Positions 18,138-27,921 of a stretch of DNA of 64,000 bases are shown one piece after another (position 1 is the first letter of the stretch; each line of letters begins with the position of its first letter). The position numbers and the translations under genes were made by a program. Under the pieces are notes generated by a model. That model did no database searches. It was not told the DNA's origin and was given only the letters and a program-made list of their open reading frames with translations. Source of the DNA: Promethearchaeota archaeon Loki_b32 (GTDB taxonomy: Archaea > Asgardarchaeota > Lokiarchaeia > Sigyniarchaeales > SOKP01); NCBI GenBank assembly GCA_005223125.1, contig NJBH01000002.1, positions 171,950 to 235,949 of the forward strand. The letters are read 5' to 3'.

Positions 18138-20600
18138 TTAAACTTGTTTCTCCTCGAATGTTTTTCTCCATTTTTCTAACTGTTTTAATAACTTTGGAGT
18201 ATCTGGAACTTGAATAAGTTGTTTTGTATATATTGGATAATATTTGTATAGATTATTTAGCAGATCTAGCCAAAATTTTTGACTTTCTGTTTGATCTGGT
18301 ATTTCTTTTTTTAATTGGAGAATTATCTTTTTCTCTTTTTTAGCTTTGAGAGATTTCAAGAAGTTTTTCATGACCAGTACTCTAAATTCTGAGTATTCTT
18401 CTGGTCTAAAATTAGCTAATGAGTAGCACATATTATCATCAGGAAATGGTAAGAATTTTATTAACTTATCTTCTGGTACTTTAGGATTATCAAGCAACGT
18501 AAGTTCTATATCAGTTTTGCTGATATTTTCTAAAATGGGATATAATTCTCCAGGAGATATTTTTGTTTTTCGCTCTATTTGGTAGGCAATTTCAGAAATT
18601 GGAATATATAGTACAGGAAATTTCTCTTGATTCTCTATTCGAAAATAATAATCCTTTGTTATGATTTGCATAATTAATTCATTTATTTCTTCAGAAAGAT
18701 CATCGGCAGTAAAAGATATTTGGGTCTCCTTCAATTTCTCTTCAAAAATTACTTTATCTTTCTGTTTTTTACCATAACCTACAGAAAGAGATGAAATAAA
18801 ACTATTTGCTGCTTCACCTTCTTCTTCTCCTTTGACTAATCGGCTAGTTTTACTTTCACCTTCCAATGCTCTTTCAAATATTCTTTCACTAAGATATTTT
18901 CTAGCTTTTTGTGCTGCAACTCCTTTTTTCTCAAATTGCTCGGTGACTGAAACAAAATCAATCATCTTTACTAGTTTTCCTAATTCCTTTTTTTCTTCTG
19001 TTATTAATATATCCATATCCTTTTTCGCTAACTGTTCAAGGAGATCATAAACATTTCCTTTAGATAACTGAGTTGCTTTAATTAGTTCTCGCTCAATTAT
19101 TTCAATAGGATAAGCCTCACCTCTTCTGATATATTCACTCCTTATAATTTTATAGACTTTATCTAGGCTTCTCTCTTCTTTACTAACAGTTTCTTTTTGC
19201 AATCGCATAAACATTGAAGTCTCATGCGGTTTTATATAATAAATTAATAAAGTTGTACCTAAGAAAAATATCATAAGCACTGAAATAATATATTTATCCC
19301 ACATTAATACCATACCCACGTCAGTTACTATTTGATTTGGAATTTTACTTGCAAGAGAGAAACGTGTCAATGTTTGAGCAAATACACAAGCTAAAAATAA
19401 TAATATCAAACCGTCTTTTTTGAAGATCAATATGCGCCATCCAAGTGTTTTACCCAGTTTCTTTACTATGCGATATAAAAAGTACATTGAAATAATAAAT
19501 TCAAATACAAAAATAAATGAAACAACAGAACCTGTTGCTCCGATAGTTGCTTGGAAAGCGCTAATAGTCTCATCTTGAAGTAACATGTAAATACTAATTT
19601 GTAGAATCTGAAAGAAAAAAATGAAGAACACTATCAATGAGAAAGTAAAATTATCAAAAGTACCAGCTCTTTTAGTTTCAGCTCGTCGTCTAGTTGATAC
19701 ATATTCAAAAATGATGAAAACCAGAGTCATTACTAAACTAAAGTAAATTAAGGGCATTATCTTGGTCATTTCTAGATTATAAACTGCGACCGCACCGCTT
19801 GGATCTTTAGGTCCGAAAAAATCTAAAGATAAAAATACTAAGAAACTTCTATAAAATAATGAAATTACAATAAGTACGCCTAAAATAAAAAATGGGATAA
19901 TTACTGCAAAAAAATATCTTGATACTGAATATTTTTTAATGAATCTCGCTTCGATTTTTGTTGAAAATTTTCTTGAATAAATATAAAAACGACTACTTAA
20001 TAAGACTAGCCAAATCATCGCTAGCGTTAATAAATACGTCATAAAGTTAATACCTGTTCCAATGTATAAAAACAGGATGTATAATAATAAAATTAGACCA
20101 CAATACAATATTAATTGTTTAATAGCACTATTATTTTCAAAAATAAAGATTCTAAATTTATCTATACTTAGTAAAATGGATAAAACTAGAAAAAAAGCAA
20201 CAATAGTAATTGAGAAGGCAAATGGATTTCCAAATGTTAATATATTAATCCAAGATCCAGGAAGATTAATTGCTGTAATCAAAACTAGCGAATAAAAAAT
20301 AAATATAGCATATAATCCAAAAAATTTCTTTTCGAAAGAATATGATTTTGGTACTTTTCCATCAACATAAACCTCTTGATGAACAATCTTATCATAAAAA
20401 CTGGTCTTAACCTTGGATTTTAAAGAACTTACTTTCCTTCTTTGTCTTGAAGAAAAGGCTTTAACCCCATTCTTAACCCCTATTTTCCCCAGTTTTAAGG
20501 TTTTTGGTAATTTTAATACCTTAAGTTTCTCTTGTTTTTTCTTGGTTTCTGCTTCAGAACCATTTGATTTTTTTGAAGAATTAGATTGCTTATCAGACAT
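18138..20600 (-). CDS. Ten-helix membrane protein with cytosolic winged-helix-like tail
   Basis: Unrecognised protein of 820 aa. The N-terminal 85 residues are Lys/Ser-rich and basic, followed by about ten membrane helices (residues ~90-510). The C-terminal 300 residues are soluble and include two segments that look like winged-helix units: IIRSEYIRRGEAYPIEIIERELIKAT...VYDLLEQLAKKDMDILI (about 535-590) and IPISEIAYQIERKTKISPGELYPILENI (about 690-720). This suggests a membrane-bound sensor or a protein-interaction platform of the type seen in ESCRT-II-like or PCI/winged-helix proteins; that is speculation. First ATG used. No obvious operon partner. Confidence 0.7.
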   Translation of the reverse strand: MSDKQSNSSKKSNGSEAETKKKQEKLKVLKLPKTLKLGKIGVKNGVKAFSSRQRRKVSSLKSKVKTSFYDKIVHQEVYVDGKVPKSYSFEKKFFGLYAIFIFYSLVLITAINLPGSWINILTFGNPFAFSITIVAFFLVLSILLSIDKFRIFIFENNSAIKQLILYCGLILLLYILFLYIGTGINFMTYLLTLAMIWLVLLSSRFYIYSRKFSTKIEARFIKKYSVSRYFFAVIIPFFILGVLIVISLFYRSFLVFLSLDFFGPKDPSGAVAVYNLEMTKIMPLIYFSLVMTLVFIIFEYVSTRRRAETKRAGTFDNFTFSLIVFFIFFFQILQISIYMLLQDETISAFQATIGATGSVVSFIFVFEFIISMYFLYRIVKKLGKTLGWRILIFKKDGLILLFLACVFAQTLTRFSLASKIPNQIVTDVGMVLMWDKYIISVLMIFFLGTTLLIYYIKPHETSMFMRLQKETVSKEERSLDKVYKIIRSEYIRRGEAYPIEIIERELIKATQLSKGNVYDLLEQLAKKDMDILITEEKKELGKLVKMIDFVSVTEQFEKKGVAAQKARKYLSERIFERALEGESKTSRLVKGEEEGEAANSFISSLSVGYGKKQKDKVIFEEKLKETQISFTADDLSEEINELIMQIITKDYYFRIENQEKFPVLYIPISEIAYQIERKTKISPGELYPILENISKTDIELTLLDNPKVPEDKLIKFLPFPDDNMCYSLANFRPEEYSEFRVLVMKNFLKSLKAKKEKKIILQLKKEIPDQTESQKFWLDLLNNLYKYYPIYTKQLIQVPDTPKLLKQLEKWRKTFEEKQV

Positions 20601-20710
20601 TGTATTAATGCTATTCTTCTATTCTTAAAATAAAAATATTATATATATATTTTATCTATAAGAATTTTTAAAATTTGATAAGTTCTCAATAAAAAAGAAC
20701 TATATTCAGA

Positions 20711-21187
20711 TTATAGCTGACTAGATAACCATTTCTCAAAAGTTTTATCATCTTCTTTTTTCTTCCTAATTGCGTCTTGGAGATGCTGTTTCTGAGCATC
20801 TGTTTTATAATAAAAATTATAACAATTAATACAAATCCATTCCTTAAGAAGTGGATTCCATACCATATCCTCACCTAAGGTTGCAATATCATGAGATAAC
20901 TTACTCATCTCGATTGACTTACATGTAATTCCTCCATGACATTTTAAAGTAGAACATGATAACGCCTGAAGAAGTTCATTAGTTTCTTTAATAAGACTAT
21001 CTTCCCTTTTTGCTTGTGAGGGAATATTTGTACCATTTAACTGTTTCTTTCTATAGAGATCTCTTAAATGGTTTAAATCCTTAAGTTCTTCATGAACTGC
21101 CTTCCTGAGGACCAACTTTAAGCTAGTCCTAACCCGTCGTAGTTTAGACGTCTTTAAGACTAATACCTTCCATTTTTCTGATCTCAT
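20711..21187 (-). CDS. Hypothetical basic protein with Cys/His cluster
   Basis: A protein of 158 aa. The N-terminal third is strongly basic and helical (MRSEKWKVLVLKTSKLRRVR). A probable metal site is formed by CSTLKCHGGITC (about 78-89) together with CINCYNFYY (about 118-126). The C-terminus is a charged helix. The arrangement suggests a nucleic-acid-binding zinc protein, but I recognise no family. It stands alone between oppositely oriented genes. Confidence 0.55.
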   Translation of the reverse strand: MRSEKWKVLVLKTSKLRRVRTSLKLVLRKAVHEELKDLNHLRDLYRKKQLNGTNIPSQAKREDSLIKETNELLQALSCSTLKCHGGITCKSIEMSKLSHDIATLGEDMVWNPLLKEWICINCYNFYYKTDAQKQHLQDAIRKKKEDDKTFEKWLSSQL

Positions 21188-21324
21188 TATAATTAAATAA
21201 AAAATATTTATGTTTTAAGTTCACTCTAAGTTCGTTAAACAAATCTATTTATACAATAATTTCTAAAATATAAAAAAAGAAGTAATTTAACATATTAAAT
21301 TATTTATAAAGAACGTTTTAGAGA

Positions 21325-21708
21325 ATGAAAATGAATGGTAATAATAAATATTCGATTGATTTAGATTTAGAAATAAAATATCAACCATTGGAAATTATTG
21401 ATATTCCCCAATTAATAGAAGAATGTACTAGTAAATGGCAGAATTTATCCCTTTGTAATGTTAATGATTCTGTTATCAGATTGGCAGTTCTCGAAGGAGT
21501 TTTTCATTGGCATAGGCATGAAAAAGAAGATGAATTCTTTTTCGTTATTGAAGGCATACTTTTAATTGATTTGGGAGATAAGGTCTTTGAATTAAAATCA
21601 AATCAAGGTTTTACTGTACCTAGAGGTGTAATGCATCGAACAAGAGCCCCTTCTCGTACTTCAATATTAATGATAGAACAAAGTACTACAAAACCAACAG
21701 GAGATTGA
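21325..21708 (+). CDS. Cupin domain protein
   Basis: Single-domain cupin of 127 aa. Motif 1 is visible as WHRHEKEDEFFFVIEG (about residues 64-79: His, His, Glu metal ligands) and motif 2 as VPRGVMHRTRAP (about 101-112, with the fourth-ligand His). Small cupins of this type bind Mn, Fe, Zn or Ni and include isomerases, dioxygenases and sugar-binding proteins; the exact activity cannot be read. No operon partner. Confidence 0.85.
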   Translation: MKMNGNNKYSIDLDLEIKYQPLEIIDIPQLIEECTSKWQNLSLCNVNDSVIRLAVLEGVFHWHRHEKEDEFFFVIEGILLIDLGDKVFELKSNQGFTVPRGVMHRTRAPSRTSILMIEQSTTKPTGD

Positions 21709-21776
21709 AGGTAATTCAAAACAAATGTGGATTTGCAATATTAAGATATTTTTCAATAATATCAAAAATCTCTTCC

Positions 21777-22091
21777 TTAGTACCAATATAACCAAAAAGT
21801 TTGCCATTCGCTTATTGTCTTTGGAGATGTTCCGTTAATATTTGCCGAAAGCTCTTCTGGATCTGCTGCTAATAAATCAGAAATTGTGCTTATACCATTA
21901 GCATTTAGATTCTCAACAGTCCTTTTTCCGATCCCCTTCACTTGAATCAAAGATACTTTCTCGCCATTACCTTTACTTCTTTCTGGACTTACTGAATTAT
22001 CTTCATCTTCATATAAAGTCTCAATCTTAAAATCTAAACCGGGAGAATCAGGAAGATCTACTTTATCGGTGTCTGCAACTCCTGCACCCAT
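21777..22091 (-). CDS. Helix-hairpin-helix protein (DUF4332-like)
   Basis: A protein of 104 aa. Residues about 47-85 form a helix-hairpin-helix pair, IQVKGIGKRTVENLNANGISTISDLLAADPEELS, typical of non-specific DNA-binding or protein-docking HhH domains. The N-terminal 45 residues are acidic and low-complexity (DTDKVDLPDSPGLDF...), and the C-terminus ends in Trp/Tyr-rich TISEWQTFWLYWY. Function unknown; a DNA-maintenance accessory is possible. Confidence 0.65.
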   Translation of the reverse strand: MGAGVADTDKVDLPDSPGLDFKIETLYEDEDNSVSPERSKGNGEKVSLIQVKGIGKRTVENLNANGISTISDLLAADPEELSANINGTSPKTISEWQTFWLYWY

Positions 22092-22345
22092 AATTATTCT
22101 TAAAACTAAATGTTCAGAAATTTTTTTCTTTATATATTTTTACAATTAAATTTAGTAATATGATGCGTTTAGAAGAAAATTCAATTGTAAATGACATTGG
22201 ATTAGAACTACTATTTTGAGAGAATAAATATAAAAACGAAAAACAATGAAAGTATATTCTGTCAAATTTGATTTCTAAATGTAAATTTTAAATATACTTA
22301 AAGTATTTTATTTAATTATAGTTAAAGCATTTTGTTATCTTGAAA

Positions 22346-22624
22346 ATGTATAGAGATCAAATCGAAAGTAGAGAAAGCCTGATTAAGTTAGTTAAAAAAG
22401 CAATTGAATTACTCGCCGAAAAAAATATATCTCGAACAGTGATTTTATCCTCCTATAAGATTAATTCGGTTTTGAAAGAAAGCTATGGAGTGAATATCAA
22501 AGTTGATAAAATCGGCAGAGTTCTAAGTAAAATAGCTAAGTTAAATGAATTAAAGAGGCTTAATACTAATATACCTAAATACAAATTACAGATATCCAAA
22601 GTTTCGAGTTTAAAATTTTTTTGA
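22346..22624 (+). CDS. Small helical hypothetical protein
   Basis: A 92-aa protein starting MYRDQIESRESLIKLVKKA. The pattern helix - INSVLKESYGVNIKVDKIGRVLSKIAKLNELKRL resembles a winged-helix or ribbon unit with a recognition helix near KIGRVLSKIAK, so it may be a small DNA-binding protein. ATG at 22346 is preferred over the TTG two codons before. It converges on the JAMM gene (8 bp between ends). Confidence 0.5.
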   Translation: MYRDQIESRESLIKLVKKAIELLAEKNISRTVILSSYKINSVLKESYGVNIKVDKIGRVLSKIAKLNELKRLNTNIPKYKLQISKVSSLKFF

Positions 22625-22632
22625 GTTAAACT

Positions 22633-24000
22633 TTAGCTTAAATTTCGAAAACCAGTTATTATTTTTTGAAGTTTTTCAAACAATATCTTTATTTCTGAGT
22701 TATGATCTTTAAAATGTTGTAATTCAGTGCTCAATTTTACAATTTTTTCGTCAATATTGTTCTGTAATGGAGTTAATGAAGTTTCAATCTTTTTTTCGAT
22801 ATCTTCGGCTAAGGAATTCACCTGATCATTTGTTGTTGTTATATTTGTTTTATAATTATTTACTAATTCTTCGATATGTAAGATCATTTGAGTACTTTCC
22901 TGTATTTTTTCAGACATTGAAATTCCTAAGGTCTCCAGCTCATTATTTATATCTCCAAAATTATTATCTATGATTGTTTTTATCTCTTCAATTAATTTAT
23001 CTTTTGAACTCGATATATGTTCTTTAAGATCCCTATTAACCTCAACTCGACTATCCACATATTTAGAAATACTCTTTTTAAATTCATTTACAGTTTCGTT
23101 CAATGTTTTCTTAAACCAATTATCCACCTTAATAAGCCCCGAAGATATTGCTTCTTTCATTTTACTCAGCGCTTTACTTATATATTCAGTTCCTCTAGAT
23201 GTTCCTTGATTCATTTCATTAATCCATTCTCCTATTTGAGTCTTAATCATATCCGTGACTTCTTTAGAGAAATTTTCAGTTCCTTGTTGAAACCCCGAAA
23301 TAATCGGATCCATATGCTGATAATCTTTGATTTCATCATCACTTTCTATTGTTTCTTCAGATGTAGGGATTTCTTGTAATTCTCCGGGAGGTGGTTCAAC
23401 AAATTCATTTAGTTCCTTAATAAGAATAGGATCTTTTTTATGAAAATCCTCTGAGAATTTTTGAACCCATTTAAAATACTCTAATGAAGCTGGTAGTTCG
23501 ATTTCAAAGGGAATAGTATGGTATTTTTCAGCTTTAGAATAATCATCTAATCTATAGATTTCAAATCCAAGATTTCCATTTTTGCCCATAAGTGTATGAT
23601 CGAATACAATACCAAAACCATAGGGAAATGTCTCTCCTTGGAAATACTGCAAATTATTTATATCACTTTCTGATAAATATAATCCCCATGAAGGATGAGA
23701 ATGATAATAACCAATTAAATCAGAGGAATACTTTTTCCCAATCTCCTTGAATAAAGAATAAGTATCTTTGTCAAAGCCAATTTCAGCTTTATCTCCATGA
23801 ATTAATGGAACAGCATTTTCTACAATGACCTTATCTTCGACATTATCATATTTTCCTACACAGATCCCCATTACTTCAATATTTTGCTCAAGAGCATCAC
23901 TACCAAAACGTAGTACATGAGTAAGCATATTTCTAAAAGCTTCCTTTTTAATGAAGATATTTCCCTTTTGGATCTTTTCATTAGATTCCTTTTCAGCCAT
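22633..24000 (-). CDS. JAMM (JAB1/MPN) metalloprotease-domain protein with long coiled coil, copy 1
   Basis: Predicted zinc isopeptidase-type protein of 455 aa. The complete JAMM metal site is present: Glu42 (IEVMGICVG), His100 and His102 (YYHSHPS), Ser110 and Asp113 (LYLSESD), matching HxHx7SxxD. The domain ends near residue 175; a Pro/Glu-rich linker follows, and residues about 240-455 are an amphipathic helical region likely to be a coiled coil. In Asgard archaea JAMM proteins occur with ubiquitin-like systems (Rpn11-like deubiquitinases); no ubiquitin, E1 or E2 gene is visible here, so the substrate is open. It follows the second JAMM gene by 6 bp and must be co-transcribed with it. Confidence 0.88.
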   Translation of the reverse strand: MAEKESNEKIQKGNIFIKKEAFRNMLTHVLRFGSDALEQNIEVMGICVGKYDNVEDKVIVENAVPLIHGDKAEIGFDKDTYSLFKEIGKKYSSDLIGYYHSHPSWGLYLSESDINNLQYFQGETFPYGFGIVFDHTLMGKNGNLGFEIYRLDDYSKAEKYHTIPFEIELPASLEYFKWVQKFSEDFHKKDPILIKELNEFVEPPPGELQEIPTSEETIESDDEIKDYQHMDPIISGFQQGTENFSKEVTDMIKTQIGEWINEMNQGTSRGTEYISKALSKMKEAISSGLIKVDNWFKKTLNETVNEFKKSISKYVDSRVEVNRDLKEHISSSKDKLIEEIKTIIDNNFGDINNELETLGISMSEKIQESTQMILHIEELVNNYKTNITTTNDQVNSLAEDIEKKIETSLTPLQNNIDEKIVKLSTELQHFKDHNSEIKILFEKLQKIITGFRNLS

Positions 24001-24006
24001 TTTTAC

Positions 24007-25473
24007 TTATTCCTCTCTTTTCTCTAATTTTTCTATCTTGTTCAATAGATCTTGATTTTCTTTTTTTAATTCTGTTATATTTTTTTGTAGAGTTTTGATT
24101 TCAATATCTTGTGTGGCTAATTTGTTTCGGAGGGGTGTCTTTGAGCTCTCTAATAATATTATTGCTGCTTTCAAATCAGAAAGAAAATTTTTAGTTTCTT
24201 TATTCAAATTGATAAAATTTCCGATAACTTTATTTGTATTTTTTGTGAATTTTTCAGAGGAATCTTCAATACTTTTGTTTAGGATTTCTGGTGTTAAATT
24301 TTTTATTGAACCTAATTTATCCGATAGACTTTCTAATACAGATTTTTGTTGCTTCAAAATATCAGAAGATTCTAAACCTTTCACATTATTCTTAGTTAGG
24401 ACTTCTGTCTGTTCATAAAATTTGGTAAATTTAGAATTAAGATTGTCATTTATTTTTTGTTCAAACAAAACATTAAATTGTTCCTCAAGGTCAGTTTTAA
24501 TAGTATTAAATATATCCCTGAAATATTCCTGATCTGAGTCAAATTCTTCGAATTTATCGTCAATATACATATCTAATTCATTTAATTTTTCCTTTATTGA
24601 AAATTTAAAATCCTTTTGTAAATTAGAAATTCCTTCACTAAGGCTGTTTTTTATTGTAATAACATCTTTTCTCATTTGTAAATTATTTTCAACAGTATTC
24701 CTTATAATACCGTCGCTCCAAGAATTGATAATCTCTATTAATGGTAAAATTGATAAATCTAGGAATTTTGTCAAACCTGATTTGAGAGAAGATAAAATCA
24801 TTACCGAATTTAATTCTGGTTTCTTTGCTAGAATTTGACTTTCACTTGGAAAAGCAATGTCTCCAAAAAAATCAGGCATTTCATTAATTTCTAATATTGG
24901 GGGCTCTTTTGAATGAACAAAATTAATTAATTCTATTAATTTTATATAATATTCGAGACTATCTGGAGGTTCCAGTGTTGTTTTTACTTCGTGATAACCA
25001 GACATTTGACCTTTTGCAGGATTATCTAATCTAAATGTACGAAATCCTAAATCTCCTGGAGATTCCAAATGTGTGTGATCAAAAACAATACCTATAGCAC
25101 TTGGATTTGGGGTCTGCCATCCTAATTGGTTTCTTATATCTGTAGAAGAAAAGAATATATTTAGTCCAGGATGAGAGTGGTACCACCCACAACTAAACCA
25201 ATTTTTTTCAGCATATGCTGCATCAACCATAGAAAATGTCACATAATCCTCAGGGGCAAATGCTACTTCAATTGCACCACCATGTGAAATGGGGATAGCA
25301 TCTTCTATGATTACATCATATATTCCTTTTTTATCAGGTTCTCCTTCTATCCTGCCAATTAAAATCCCCATGACTTCTTTAAACTGCCTGCGATCCCTAG
25401 CTTTATTTCCAAACCGTAGGACATGTACGAGCATTTTATAATAGGCATCAGGTTTAATAATAACAGATGTCAA
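24007..25473 (-). CDS. JAMM (JAB1/MPN) metalloprotease-domain protein with long coiled coil, copy 2
   Basis: First gene of a two-gene JAMM operon, 488 aa. The metal ligands are intact: Glu33 (KEVMGILIG), His99 and His101 (WYHSHPG), Ser109 and Asp112 (FFSSTD). After the catalytic domain (residues ~1-175) comes a helical region rich in Lys, Glu, Leu and Asn extending to the C-terminus, ending in a strong heptad coiled coil (TQDIEIKTLQKNITELKK). It shares domain order with copy 1 but the coiled-coil sequences differ, so the two could form a heterodimer, as Rpn11-Rpn8 do; here, however, both keep catalytic residues. No clear ribosome-binding site; probably leaderless. Confidence 0.88.
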   Translation of the reverse strand: MTSVIIKPDAYYKMLVHVLRFGNKARDRRQFKEVMGILIGRIEGEPDKKGIYDVIIEDAIPISHGGAIEVAFAPEDYVTFSMVDAAYAEKNWFSCGWYHSHPGLNIFFSSTDIRNQLGWQTPNPSAIGIVFDHTHLESPGDLGFRTFRLDNPAKGQMSGYHEVKTTLEPPDSLEYYIKLIELINFVHSKEPPILEINEMPDFFGDIAFPSESQILAKKPELNSVMILSSLKSGLTKFLDLSILPLIEIINSWSDGIIRNTVENNLQMRKDVITIKNSLSEGISNLQKDFKFSIKEKLNELDMYIDDKFEEFDSDQEYFRDIFNTIKTDLEEQFNVLFEQKINDNLNSKFTKFYEQTEVLTKNNVKGLESSDILKQQKSVLESLSDKLGSIKNLTPEILNKSIEDSSEKFTKNTNKVIGNFINLNKETKNFLSDLKAAIILLESSKTPLRNKLATQDIEIKTLQKNITELKKENQDLLNKIEKLEKREE

Positions 25474-25891
25474 TTGTAATCACGATTTATGTTTTAGATT
25501 TAGATTTAGTTTGTTAATGATATATATATAGTTTTTATTTGGTTTTAAATATTTGAATAATTGAATGGAATTTAAATACTAAAATTTTCTAGTCTGATGG
25601 TTAATGGGAATTTTTGTATTATATTAAGGAAAACAGACATTAACACTGGTTAAATTTTTTTGAACTTGTATTATAAAATGCAGAGAGTTTATACTATACT
25701 AATGATAAGGCCACTAGAATCTAGTCCAATGTAAATAAGTTGAATATATAAAAGTACCATTTTTTTAGAAAAAAGGATAAAAGATCGTTTCTAACTAAAA
25801 TCGCTAATATTTTAGAGAAACGCTATTTTTAAAGAAAGAAAAATATCGTTAATTAAATTAATAATAATAATAAATTATTTGAGTGATATAT
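25474..25891 (+). other. Intergenic region without recognisable gene
   Basis: About 420 bp of AT-rich DNA between two divergent genes. It must hold the promoters of the JAMM operon (leftward) and the A-type flavoprotein (rightward). Only a short 18-codon frame and T/A-rich tracts are visible; I see no RNA gene or strong repeat. The GAGTGAT ribosome-binding site of the flavoprotein is at 25881-25887. Confidence 0.5.
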
Positions 25892-27082
25892 ATGAGCTTT
25901 AAAATAAAAAGTAATGTTTATTGGGTCGGTAAAGTAGATTGGGAACTCAGAAAATTCCATGGAAACGAATATTCCACGAATCGTGGTTCTACTTACAATT
26001 CCTACTTAATTAAGGAAGAAAAAATTGTACTAATTGATACTGTTTGGAAGCCCTTTTCGAAAGAATTTGTTGAGAATCTATCTAAAGAAATTGATTTAAG
26101 TAAAATTGATTATGTTATTACAAATCACGCAGAGAGTGATCATAGTGGAGCACTTCCGGAACTCATGAAAAAGATACCAGAGACGCCAATATATTGTACT
26201 GCAAATGGCGTAAAGTCAATAAAGGGACATTATCATAAAGATTGGAATTTTCAAGTAGTAAAAACGGGGGATACGTTAGATCTAGGAAATGGTAAACAAT
26301 TAATCTTTGTAGAAATGAGGATGCTTCATTGGCCTGATAGTATGGCATGTTATTTGACCAAAGACAATATACTATTCAGCAATGATGCTTTCGGTCAACA
26401 TTACGCTAATGAATTTATGTATAACGATCTTGTTGATCAAAATGAACTTTATGCAGAGTGCATAAAATATTATGCTAATATTCTCACACCTTTCAGTGCG
26501 TTTGTTGATAAAAAAATAAAAGAGGTTTTAGATCTTAAAATCCCTATTGATATTATTGCAACAAGTCATGGAGTTATTTGGAGAGACAATCCAACTCAAA
26601 TCGTAGAAAAATATTTAACTTGGGCTAACGATTACCAAGAAAACCAAATTACAATATTATACGATACAATGTGGGATGGAACAAAAAGAATGGCCGAAGC
26701 AATTACAAAAGGAATTCGTGAAATTGATAAGAAAGTTAATGTTAAATTGTATAACATAGCCAAAACCGATAAAAACGACTTAATTACAGAGATCTTTAAA
26801 TCTAGGATAATTCTTGTAGGATCACCTACTATTGGTGGAGGAATTCTATCTAGTGTTGCCGAAATTTTGGAGATGATTAAAGGAATGCGTTTTAAAAACA
26901 AGAAAGCGGCGTCATTCGGCTGTTATGGATGGAGTGGAGAATCAATAAAGGTTATAAAGGAACATTTAGAAAAGAGCGGTTTTTCTGTAATTAACGACGG
27001 TATACGCGCTTTGTGGAACCCTGATGATGAAAGTTTGGAAAAATGCGTAGAATTCGGCAGAGAAATAGCTAATACTAAATAA
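25892..27082 (+). CDS. A-type flavoprotein (FprA / rubredoxin:oxygen oxidoreductase family)
   Basis: Di-iron flavoprotein of 396 aa reducing O2 or NO, part of the oxygen defence of anaerobes. N-terminal metallo-beta-lactamase domain with NHAESDHSG (His79, Glu81, Asp83, His84), an MLHWPDSM segment and LFSNDAFGQH, all di-iron ligands of the family; C-terminal flavodoxin domain from about residue 250 with ILYDTMWDGTKRMAEAI and GSPTIGGGI FMN loops. No rubredoxin domain is attached. Start is ATG 25892, 6 nt after GAGTG; the GTG three codons earlier lies in the ribosome-binding site. The last 72 bp of the gene and the following 80 bp are repeated at 29153-29304. Confidence 0.93.
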   Translation: MSFKIKSNVYWVGKVDWELRKFHGNEYSTNRGSTYNSYLIKEEKIVLIDTVWKPFSKEFVENLSKEIDLSKIDYVITNHAESDHSGALPELMKKIPETPIYCTANGVKSIKGHYHKDWNFQVVKTGDTLDLGNGKQLIFVEMRMLHWPDSMACYLTKDNILFSNDAFGQHYANEFMYNDLVDQNELYAECIKYYANILTPFSAFVDKKIKEVLDLKIPIDIIATSHGVIWRDNPTQIVEKYLTWANDYQENQITILYDTMWDGTKRMAEAITKGIREIDKKVNVKLYNIAKTDKNDLITEIFKSRIILVGSPTIGGGILSSVAEILEMIKGMRFKNKKAASFGCYGWSGESIKVIKEHLEKSGFSVINDGIRALWNPDDESLEKCVEFGREIANTK

Positions 27083-27160
27083 TTAAATTTTTTTAATATA
27101 TTTTTTATTTCAAAATGTTAATATCAATAAGTAAGTCATGAAAAAATAAAACCAAAAATA
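27009..27160. repeat. 152-bp direct repeat, copy 1 (3' end of the A-type flavoprotein gene)
   Basis: Covers the last 24 codons with stop of the flavoprotein gene plus 78 bp downstream. It matches 29153-29304 with one mismatch (AGAAATAGC versus AGATATAGC) at a constant offset of 2144 bp. A 10-bp match (AATTAACGAC) just upstream also pairs with 29144-29153 after a gap of about 10 bases. Confidence 0.95.
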
Positions 27161-27239
27161 AATACTTAATTCCGTTTTTTCATTTACTTTTTCACCTTTT
27201 ATATGTAACATTTTTTTAATTTGGGCTAACTGGCAATTC

Positions 27240-27440
27240 TTACGAATCAAACTTTCGGTACAATGAAAATATAATTCCATATGTCTTACGAGCATTCACT
27301 AACCCAAATTTAAGATGCTTGGATTTATCATCTTGCCATAACGCATAACAGCAATTTTCTTTCCCACTTTCTTCGATATATTGCCTTCTAAACGTAATAA
27401 TCTCTCCATTAGGAGTAATTTCATAATTCTCTATTTCCAT
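27240..27440 (-). CDS. Small hypothetical protein
   Basis: A 66-aa frame starting MEIENYEITPNGEIITFRRQ, with two adjacent cysteines (ENCCYALW) and aromatic residues; the mixed composition looks more coding than the surrounding DNA. No family recognised and no ribosome-binding site seen. It lies inside the segment bracketed by the 152-bp repeats. Confidence 0.4.
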   Translation of the reverse strand: MEIENYEITPNGEIITFRRQYIEESGKENCCYALWQDDKSKHLKFGLVNARKTYGIIFSLYRKFDS

Positions 27441-27921
27441 ATTGTAAGCAACCCTTTTTCTAATATTATAAATTTATTTTGAAAATATATTTTTTTCAAT
27501 TCTTTTCGCTCTATGATACCATCTGATTCCCAATTCTGTGAGCAGGTAAAACTTCTTTATGCGACCCTAATTTAATTACGCTTTTCCTTATCTTTAAGTA
27601 TTTTTGATCAATAAAGGTCATAATTATGTTATGTCTCAAAAAAATACTTTCCTATTAAAAATTACATTTTAACGTTGATTAATTGGTCCAATAAAAAGGA
27701 TTGTCGTAACTAGTTCATTATCATCTCTTTTATTAGAATTATTCACTGCTATTAACCTTCGTTAGATTTTTCATAGGCTTTGTAGAAAAGCTCAAACATT
27801 TCCTCTTCGGTAATATTCCAATCTTTAAAAAACTATGAAGCAATTGATTTTTAAGTTTTTTTCTGTCTTTATTTATAGAAACAATAGAAAATTATTTAAT
27901 TTTGAATGAATAACTAGATTA
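27441..27921 (-). other. Intergenic stretch with a possible coding remnant
   Basis: About 480 bp without an intact gene. On the minus strand, 27752-27832 reads, between two stops, FFKDWNITEEEMFELFYKAY followed by EKSNEG and a stop. This looks like the C-terminus of a protein whose 5' part is gone. The rest is AT-rich and uninformative. Confidence 0.35.

Noticed and set aside
23017..23379. Plus-strand 120-codon frame antisense to the JAMM gene
   Set aside because: Phe/Ser/Ile-rich shadow of the coiled-coil coding strand.
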